Assembly: GCF_003697845.1 (NCBI RefSeq)
Contig: NZ_RDQE01000005.1
Location: 62,001-126,000 of the forward strand
Origin: Halobellus captivus
GTDB taxonomy: Archaea; Halobacteriota; Halobacteria; Halobacteriales; Haloferacaceae
Reading direction: 5' to 3'
Length of the DNA stretch: 64,000 nt
The notes under the pieces are model-generated. The model ran no database searches and had not been told where the DNA came from. It saw only the letters and a program-made list of their open reading frames with translations. Both the position numbers and the translations under genes were made by a program. Positions 58,648 to 64,000 of this stretch are shown here, piece by piece. The first letter of the stretch is position 1, and each line of letters opens with the position of its first letter.

Positions 58648-59441
58648 GCGGAGACACCTCCGACGTCCGAACCCGTAACGCGCGGGTTAGCGAGGTCACC
58701 CTCGACGCTCGAACTGTTGGCGTCCGCCGAGTCGTCGCCGGTGCCCGCGTACCACTCCTCCCACTCGTCCTGGGGAAGGACGGTGATCTGGCCCTTCATC
58801 GCCGAGTGGCCGGAGCCGCAGAGTTCGAAGCACTCGACGAGATAGGTCGCCTCGCCGCCCCGTTCCTCGACCTCCTCGGAACTCACGGTGAACCAGGTCT
58901 CGCTGGTCTCACCGGGGATGGCGTCGGATTTTATCCGTAACTCGGAGGATCCGAAGTTGTGCCACACGTCCCGTGAGGTTATCTTCAGGTCGATCCGCTG
59001 GTCCGCGGGAACGACGAGTTCGTTCATCTCCGAATGGCCGTTGGGGTAGAAGTACTCCCAGCCGAACTGGTATCCCTCGACGGTGATCTCGATGTCACCC
59101 TCCTCGCCCGTGTCGGGACCGTCCTCGACGTAGAGGAGCAGTCCGTACGCGTACACGACGAGACTGATGACGACGATCGCGCTCAGTCCGAACGAGAGGA
59201 AGAGCTTCTTCGCCTTCGGGCCGCCCTGTCCGGTGGGCAGCTCTCCGACCACCGGCGCGTCGAAGTCGTCGGACGGTTCGCTGCCGTCGTCGCGATATTT
59301 GTAGACGTTCCACAACGTGTACGAGACCACGATGATGCCGACGACCGTGCCCAGCGTGAGGAAGACGAAGAATATCTCGTCGAACACCTCCGCTTGTGCC
59401 CGCCAGTCGGTCCCTTGTTGTAGGGTAATTGGGTCTATCAT
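58644..59441 (-). CDS. Haem-copper oxidase subunit II (Cu-A)
   Basis: 265 residues: two membrane helices ([22 protein letters not shown] and [22 protein letters not shown] by key stretches) and a cupredoxin domain with [16 protein letters not shown] (first Cu-A His) and [19 protein letters not shown] (Cys-x3-Cys-x3-His-x2-Met). All Cu-A ligands are present, so it accepts electrons from a halocyanin or cytochrome. Upstream of the fused I+III gene in one operon. Confidence 0.95.
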   Translation of the reverse strand: MIDPITLQQGTDWRAQAEVFDEIFFVFLTLGTVVGIIVVSYTLWNVYKYRDDGSEPSDDFDAPVVGELPTGQGGPKAKKLFLSFGLSAIVVISLVVYAYGLLLYVEDGPDTGEEGDIEITVEGYQFGWEYFYPNGHSEMNELVVPADQRIDLKITSRDVWHNFGSSELRIKSDAIPGETSETWFTVSSEEVEERGGEATYLVECFELCGSGHSAMKGQITVLPQDEWEEWYAGTGDDSADANSSSVEGDLANPRVTGSDVGGVSA

Positions 59442-59577
59442 GTTCGTCTCTCAGCTCTTATCGTTCCCTTGGTGATGGCGCACTTAGCTCTTGTGTACGC
59501 CGGCGTCGCGAGTCTCACGGAGGCGCATACGAAGGCTATTTGTACACGCGTCCGGACCGGGTAGTAACGAGGAAATC

Positions 59578-60030
59578 ATGGTTTCGCTTACCCTCTTGAG
59601 TACGGCGCTGATGGGGCTGCTCGTCCTGGCCACGTTCGTCGCCGCCGCTCGGATCGGCGGGCAGCGCGCGCCGGGAACCGACGAGTCGGAGGACAGGTAC
59701 ACCGCGATCACCCGGCGGCTGGCGGAGGTCGTGAGGACGCCGGCCGTGTGGTCGATCGCGTTCGTCGTCATCGCGCTCGGCGTCGGCGCGCTCGTCGTCC
59801 TCTCGGTCGGAAACTTCGCGTTCGTCGAGGGCTTCGCCGACTCGCTCCTCGGAGTTCTGTACGCCGTCGTCGGACTGCTCCTCACCGGCTTCGTCTTTCT
59901 CGGAGCGTACTTCGGCGTGCGCGGTCGGGGACTCGGAAACGCACACGGCGTCGCGGCCGGGTCGTTCGCGGCCGGGCTGGTCTTCCTCGTGTTGATCGCC
60001 GTTCAGCTCCTCGTCGGCGTCATCGGCTGA
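59578..60030 (+). CDS. Four-helix membrane protein, divergent from the oxidase
   Basis: 150 residues from ATG 59578 (MVSLTLLSTALMGLLVLATF). Hydrophobic segments near 5-22, 60-80, 95-118 and 128-148; the loop GQRAPGTDESEDRYTAITRRL is cytoplasmic-looking. No known motif. It shares the promoter gap with the oxidase operon, so a role in oxidase assembly or membrane energetics is possible but not shown. Confidence 0.6.
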   Translation: MVSLTLLSTALMGLLVLATFVAAARIGGQRAPGTDESEDRYTAITRRLAEVVRTPAVWSIAFVVIALGVGALVVLSVGNFAFVEGFADSLLGVLYAVVGLLLTGFVFLGAYFGVRGRGLGNAHGVAAGSFAAGLVFLVLIAVQLLVGVIG

Positions 60031-60116
60031 TCGTCGGCGTCATGGATCGGCGGTTGAGGGGTTCGCGTCCAGTCGCGTTTTTCGGGTCGGGCGTACGCTC
60101 CGAACCGATCCCGTTC

Positions 60117-60317
60117 TCACGCGATCGAGACGCCGTTGCGTGAGAGGTACGCGCTCGCGTCCTTGATCTCGACCGGGCTTCCGATGATCCGACACCGGTC
60201 GCCGGCCTCGACGATCGTCAGGGTGAATCGCTCCTCGAGTCCGTCCCGGAGCCCGTCGATCGCGCAGGCGGGAAGCAGGATCTGCGTGCTATCGCGGAAC
60301 GTCGAGGCGTCGGGCAT
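60117..60317 (-). CDS. Small conserved haloarchaeal protein
   Basis: 66 residues: MPDASTFRDSTQILLPACAI, DGLRDGLEERFTLTIVEAGD, then RCRIIGSPVEIKDASAYLSR. A compact alpha/beta protein, resembling the family I recall under the name VNG_1110C. No catalytic residues stand out. ATG 60317; the longer upstream frame is Arg/Ser-rich and unlikely. Confidence 0.6.
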   Translation of the reverse strand: MPDASTFRDSTQILLPACAIDGLRDGLEERFTLTIVEAGDRCRIIGSPVEIKDASAYLSRNGVSIA

Positions 60318-60549
60318 TCGACGTGTGCCGCGAGGAGCGACCGACGCATAACCGTGTCGAAATGTCTCTCCAGTAACGTGTCCCCCCCAATAGCCGTAGT
60401 GACGTCCGGGTGACCAGACGGGACCGGACGGCCGAGACCGTCGGACGGCAGTCGACGCGGTTCGACGGCGACCGAAGCGAGGCGGCGATCGGGGCCCGGC
60501 GGCCGTCGAAGGAACACTTTTAACGAGTCGAGCGGCCGAGATGGTACCG

Positions 60550-61659
60550 ATGGGACTGGAAGCAGAGATAGAGGACCTCCGCGAGGAGATCGCGAACACG
60601 CCCTACAACAAGGCCACCGAGGCACACATCGGGCGGTTGAAGGCGAAACTCGCGGAGAAAAAGGAGAAACTGGAGAACCAGTCCTCCGCCGGCGGCGGCC
60701 ACGGATACGCCGTCGAGAAGCACGGCGACGCCACCGTCGCGCTCGTCGGGTTCCCGAGCGTGGGAAAGTCCACGCTGATCAACGCCCTCACCAACGCCGA
60801 CAGCGAGGTCGGCTCCTACGAGTTCACGACGCTCGACGTCAACCCGGGCATGTTGAAGTACCGCGGCGCGAACATTCAGATCCTCGACGTTCCCGGACTG
60901 ATCGAGGGGGCCGCGGGAGGTCGCGGCGGCGGCAAGGAAGTGTTGTCGGTCGTCCGGACCGCGGACCTCGTCGTGTTCATGCTCTCCGTGTTCGAGATCG
61001 AGCAGTACGACCGGCTCCGCGAGGAGCTGTACGAAACCAACATCCGGCTCGACACGGAGCCGCCGAACATCAACATCCGGAAGACCCACAAGGACGGGAT
61101 CGGGGTGACGACCAGCGACGACGTGAGCCTCGACGAGGACACCGTCAAACAGGTGCTACGCGAGTACGGCTACGTCAACGCGAAGGTGACGATCCCGCAC
61201 GACCTTACGATCGACGAGCTGGTCGACGCCGTGATGGACAACCGCGAGTACCTCCCGTCGATGGTGACGGTGAACAAGGCGGACCTCATCGACAAGTCCT
61301 ACCTCCCGACGGTGAAGAAGGAACTCCGCGAGCGCGACCTCGACCCGGACGACGTGCTCTTCATCTCCGCCGAGGAGGAGCTCGGGCTCGACGGCCTCAA
61401 AGAGCGCCTCTGGGAGGAACTCGGACTCATCCGGATCTACATGGACAAGCCCGGACGCGGCGTCGACTACGAGGAGCCGCTGGTGCTCTTCGAGGGCGAC
61501 ACCGTCGGCGACGCCTGCGAGAAGATCGGCGGCGAGTTCGACGAGCGGTTCAAGTTCGCGCGGGTGTCCGGGCCGAGCGCGAAACACGACGACCAGCAGG
61601 TCGGGAAGGGCCACGAACTCGCCGACGAGGACGTGCTCCGCATCGTCGCGCGGAAGTAG
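60550..61659 (+). CDS. DRG-family GTPase (Obg-like, TGS domain)
   Basis: 369 residues. N-terminal helix-turn-helix MGLEAEIEDLREEIANTPYN with KATEAHIGRLKAKLAEKK; G1 VGFPSVGKSTLINAL, G2/G3 region FTTLDVNPGML and DVPGLIEGAAGGRGGG, G4 VNKADL (~245) and a TGS domain at the end (LIRIYMDKPGRGVDYEEPLV, DDVLRIVARK type end). DRG GTPases are conserved in archaea and eukaryotes and act with ribosomes. ATG 60550 is preferred over 60541 (MVPMGLE). Single gene. Confidence 0.95.
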   Translation: MGLEAEIEDLREEIANTPYNKATEAHIGRLKAKLAEKKEKLENQSSAGGGHGYAVEKHGDATVALVGFPSVGKSTLINALTNADSEVGSYEFTTLDVNPGMLKYRGANIQILDVPGLIEGAAGGRGGGKEVLSVVRTADLVVFMLSVFEIEQYDRLREELYETNIRLDTEPPNINIRKTHKDGIGVTTSDDVSLDEDTVKQVLREYGYVNAKVTIPHDLTIDELVDAVMDNREYLPSMVTVNKADLIDKSYLPTVKKELRERDLDPDDVLFISAEEELGLDGLKERLWEELGLIRIYMDKPGRGVDYEEPLVLFEGDTVGDACEKIGGEFDERFKFARVSGPSAKHDDQQVGKGHELADEDVLRIVARK

Positions 61660-61721
61660 CGGATAGCTGAAGTCCACTACGGGACAACTGAGATCCACTA
61701 CGGAGACCACCGCACGGCCCC

Positions 61722-61806
61722 GCACCTCACGCCTCCCCAGCCTCGCGGCTCACTTCGTTCGCCGCGTCCCTCGCGCGGGCCGGCTCGCGCCCTGTCGGGC
61801 GCTCAC
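61722..61806 (+). repeat. Dispersed GC-rich intergenic repeat, copy B
   Basis: Matches the minus strand of 49721-49814 in ordered blocks (GCACCTCACGCCTCC, CCAGCCTCGCGG, CCGCGTCCCTCGCG). Just upstream, 61665-61705 has a short tandem-like pair, TCCACTACGG twice, 20-odd bases apart. It may form hairpins between the DRG and YchF genes. Confidence 0.55.
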
Positions 61807-61868
61807 GGGCACACGCCACCGCGACCACCGACCGAAAGGCGCTTTTCGTGCGGCCGCGACCCACGAGC

Positions 61869-63056
61869 ATGCTCACGGTCGCGCTCGCCGGGAAGCCGAA
61901 CGCCGGCAAGTCCACCTTCTATACCGCCGCGACGATGGCCGACGTCGACGTCGCGAACTACCCGTTCACGACGATCGACGCCAATCGCGGGGTGACCGCC
62001 GTCCGCACCGAGTGCCCGTGTCTCGACCGCGAGGAGCGCTGCGGGAACGACCGCTGTCACGACGGGACGCGATACGTCCCCGTGGAACTCCTCGACGTGG
62101 CCGGACTCGTCCCCGGCGCACACGAGGGAAAGGGGCTCGGAAACCGGTTCCTCGACGAACTGACGAACGCGGACGTCGTCCTCAACGTCGTCGACGCCTC
62201 CGGCGGCACGAACCGGGAGGGCGAGCCCGTCGAGGTCGGCAGTTACGACCCGGTCGAGGAGGTCGACTTCATCGAGGAGGAGATGGACCTCTGGCTCGCC
62301 GGCGTGATCGGCGACAACTGGGAGGGCGTCGAGCGGAAGTCGCGCGCGCCCGACTTCGACCTCGACGGGACGCTCACCGAGATGCTGACCGGCGTGGGCG
62401 CGACGGAGGCCGACGTGGCCGCGGTGCTCCGCGACCTCGAGTATCCCGACGACCCGAAGCGGTGGGACGACGCGGATCGCGAGGCGCTGGCCCGGGAGAT
62501 CCGTCGGCGGACGAAACCCATGGTCGTCGTCGCGAACAAGGCCGACGTCGCGCCGCCGGAGAACCTCGACCGGCTCCGTGAGGCGACCGACAAGCCGGTC
62601 GTTCCGGCGACCGCCGACGGCGAGCTCGCGCTCCGCCGGGCCGCCGAGGCCGGCGTCGTCTCCTATGACCCCGGCGACCCCGACTTCGAGGTCGTCGGCG
62701 ACGTCTCCGCCGAGCAGCGCGCCGGCCTCGACGCGATCCGGGAGGTGATGGGTCGGTTCGGCGGGACGGGAGTCCAGGCGGCGTTGAACGCGGCCGTCTA
62801 CGACCTCCTCGATCGGATCACGGTCTACCCGGTCCAGGACGCCGGAAAATGGACCGACGGGACGGGGAACGTCCTCCCTGACGCGTTCCTGTTGTCAGAG
62901 GGCGCCACCCCGCCGGACCTCGCGTACGCGGTCCACACGGACATCGGCGAGGGATACCTCCACGCGGTCGACGCCCGATCGAACCGCCGGATCGGCGAGG
63001 ACCACGTCCTCTCGGAGGGGGACGTGGTGAAGATCGTTTCGACGGCGGGGCCGTAG
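61869..63056 (+). CDS. YchF/OLA1-family ATPase (redox-regulated GTPase-like)
   Basis: 395 residues from ATG 61869 (MLTVALAGKPNAGKSTFYTA). G1 GKPNAGKSTF, G2/G3 PFTTIDANRG and DVAGLVPGAHEGKGLGNRFL, G4 VVANKADVA (~225) and a C-terminal TGS domain (DAFLLSEGATPPDLAYAVHTDIG). The insert ECPCLDREERCGNDRCHDG has four Cys typical of the archaeal YchF group. Such proteins bind ribosomes; many prefer ATP. No partner gene adjacent. Confidence 0.93.
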   Translation: MLTVALAGKPNAGKSTFYTAATMADVDVANYPFTTIDANRGVTAVRTECPCLDREERCGNDRCHDGTRYVPVELLDVAGLVPGAHEGKGLGNRFLDELTNADVVLNVVDASGGTNREGEPVEVGSYDPVEEVDFIEEEMDLWLAGVIGDNWEGVERKSRAPDFDLDGTLTEMLTGVGATEADVAAVLRDLEYPDDPKRWDDADREALAREIRRRTKPMVVVANKADVAPPENLDRLREATDKPVVPATADGELALRRAAEAGVVSYDPGDPDFEVVGDVSAEQRAGLDAIREVMGRFGGTGVQAALNAAVYDLLDRITVYPVQDAGKWTDGTGNVLPDAFLLSEGATPPDLAYAVHTDIGEGYLHAVDARSNRRIGEDHVLSEGDVVKIVSTAGP

Positions 63057-63084
63057 GAACGCGGCTACGGCGCGGCGGTTCCGA

Positions 63085-64000
63085 CTACTCCGCGAAGATG
63101 ACGTCGTCGATTCGGAGGATCATCCGCGCCGCCTCGGTCGCGGAGTCGACCGCCTCGCGTTTCACCGCGGCGGGGTCGACGATCCCCTCCTCGAGCGGAT
63201 CGCCGACGCGAGCGGTCCGGCCGTCGGCGATGACGCCCGCCCGCCCGTCGCGGTCGTGAGTCGCCCGCAGGTCGACGAGCGTGTCGATCGGGTCCGCGCC
63301 GGCGTTCTCCGCGAGCGTTCGCGGAAGCGCGTCGACGGCGTCCGCGAACGCCTCGATCGCGAGCTGTTTGCGGCCCTCCACGGAGGCCGCCGCCCCGCGG
63401 AGGTGCGCGGCGATCGCGACCTCTGTCGCGCCCGCACCCGGAACGGTCCCGGCGTCGCGAGCGGCCACGACCGCGTCGACCGCGTCGTTCACGGCGCGCT
63501 CGAGCTCGTCGACGACGTGTTCGGTGGACCCATACACGAGGAGGGTCACCGCCCGGGAGGCGTCGCCGCCGCGGACGGAGACGAGGTCGTCGTCGTCGCC
63601 GTCGACCTCGACCGCGATCGACTCGGCGTGGCCGAGGTCGCTCGCCTCGACGTCCTCGAGGGTTCCGAGTCGCTTCGCGCCAGTCACACGGGCGACGTCG
63701 GTCGCGTCGGAGGACTTCACGCTCTCGAACGCGAGGATCCCGGCGTCGGCGAGGTAGCCGGCCACGCGGTCGTCGATCTTCTTCCGGCAGAAGAGGACGT
63801 CGACGCCCGCTTCCGAGAGGGCGTCCGCGTATCCGCGAAGCTCGGCGTCCTCCGCTTCGATGGCCGCGTTGAGTCCGTCGACGGAGGTGATCGAGTACTC
63901 CGCGTCGACGTCGCCCTGCCGAACCTCGAGTTTCGTCTCGAGGACCGTGACGGAGGCGTTCTCGACCTCGTGGGGCATCCCGTCGTGGACGGGCTCCTCC
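63085..64000 (-). CDS. Thermosome (group II chaperonin) subunit, C-terminal part, cut by window edge
   Basis: About 304 residues visible, reading in from the right edge. The apical/equatorial region is recognised by YSITSVDGLNAAIEAEDAEL, VDVLFCRKKIDDRVAGYLAD, RVTGAKRLGTLEDV, VPGAGATEVAIAAHLRGAAA and the end VDSATEAARMILRIDDVIF. The protein stops at AE without the GGM-rich tail, which fits the divergent third subunit (Cct3/ThsC type) of haloarchaea. ATP-binding GDGTT lies outside the window. Convergent with ychF. Confidence 0.9.
   Translation of the reverse strand, partial: EEPVHDGMPHEVENASVTVLETKLEVRQGDVDAEYSITSVDGLNAAIEAEDAELRGYADALSEAGVDVLFCRKKIDDRVAGYLADAGILAFESVKSSDATDVARVTGAKRLGTLEDVEASDLGHAESIAVEVDGDDDDLVSVRGGDASRAVTLLVYGSTEHVVDELERAVNDAVDAVVAARDAGTVPGAGATEVAIAAHLRGAAASVEGRKQLAIEAFADAVDALPRTLAENAGADPIDTLVDLRATHDRDGRAGVIADGRTARVGDPLEEGIVDPAAVKREAVDSATEAARMILRIDDVIFAE

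Noticed and set aside
56200-58845. 881-codon frame antisense to the cytochrome oxidase genes
   Set aside because: It is the mirror of genuine membrane-protein codons, extremely rich in Arg/Glu/Asp and without any domain; the oxidase motifs are on the other strand.

Overview
The window is chromosomal DNA of an extremely halophilic archaeon (class Halobacteria). Signs are very high GC outside one island, strongly acidic proteins, tightly packed genes with few Shine-Dalgarno sites, and archaeal markers: LonB, fibrillarin FlpA with Nop5, a thermosome subunit, an RPA-associated protein and HTH-10 (Bat-type) regulators. The CRISPR repeat matches the well-known haloarchaeal type, and the intergenic repeat style resembles Halorubrum, but the genus is a guess.

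Layout. 0-1.1 kb: end of an rpa operon with its phosphoesterase. 1.1-6 kb: glycan assembly (two GT4 glycosyltransferases, an alkaline-phosphatase-fold protein, a flippase-like membrane protein) and an unknown membrane protein. 6.1-7.7 kb: thiolase with its OB-fold partner. 7.8-10.2 kb: mutL. 10.3-12.9 kb: HTH-10 regulator divergent from a selenium-binding/methanethiol-oxidase protein and a [2Fe-2S] ferredoxin. 13-15.2 kb: tRNA-Leu with a copied 3' end, a one-repeat TFB-like protein, flpA and nop5.

14.98-36.01 kb is a visibly AT-richer integrated element. It interrupts nop5 and supplies its own nop5 promoter and first ~86 codons, so the gene is restored as a hybrid. The displaced native 5' end is stranded at the far end (35987-36274). 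Joining the two ends in silico gives an attP with 8-bp inverted arms placed symmetrically (6-7-6) around a 7-bp core that is present at both junctions. The element carries a PHP/SMC-like ATPase (TrlF type), a tyrosine integrase with two small partner genes, small regulators with an operator-like array, a decayed zone of ~254-bp repeats and IS debris, a CRISPR array of 52 repeats and a complete type I-B cas set (cas6-8b-7-5-3-4-1-2).

36-64 kb returns to core chromosome: transglutaminase-like protein, arginine-deiminase family enzyme, CBS-ParB-like fusion, LonB, NMN adenylyltransferase with SAM hydroxide adenosyltransferase, a type IV pilus-like ATPase/membrane pair, a Trm9-like methyltransferase, DoxX protein, tRNA-Gly followed by two extra copies of its 3' end and an HSDR_N-domain gene, redox enzymes, metallophosphoesterase, two paralogous membrane hydrolase-like proteins, haem-copper oxidase (II and fused I+III), the GTPases DRG and YchF, and a partial thermosome subunit. 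The strongest discovery candidate is the nop5-targeting element with its immunity cargo; secondary ones are the methanethiol-oxidase/ferredoxin pair and the tRNA 3'-end duplications.
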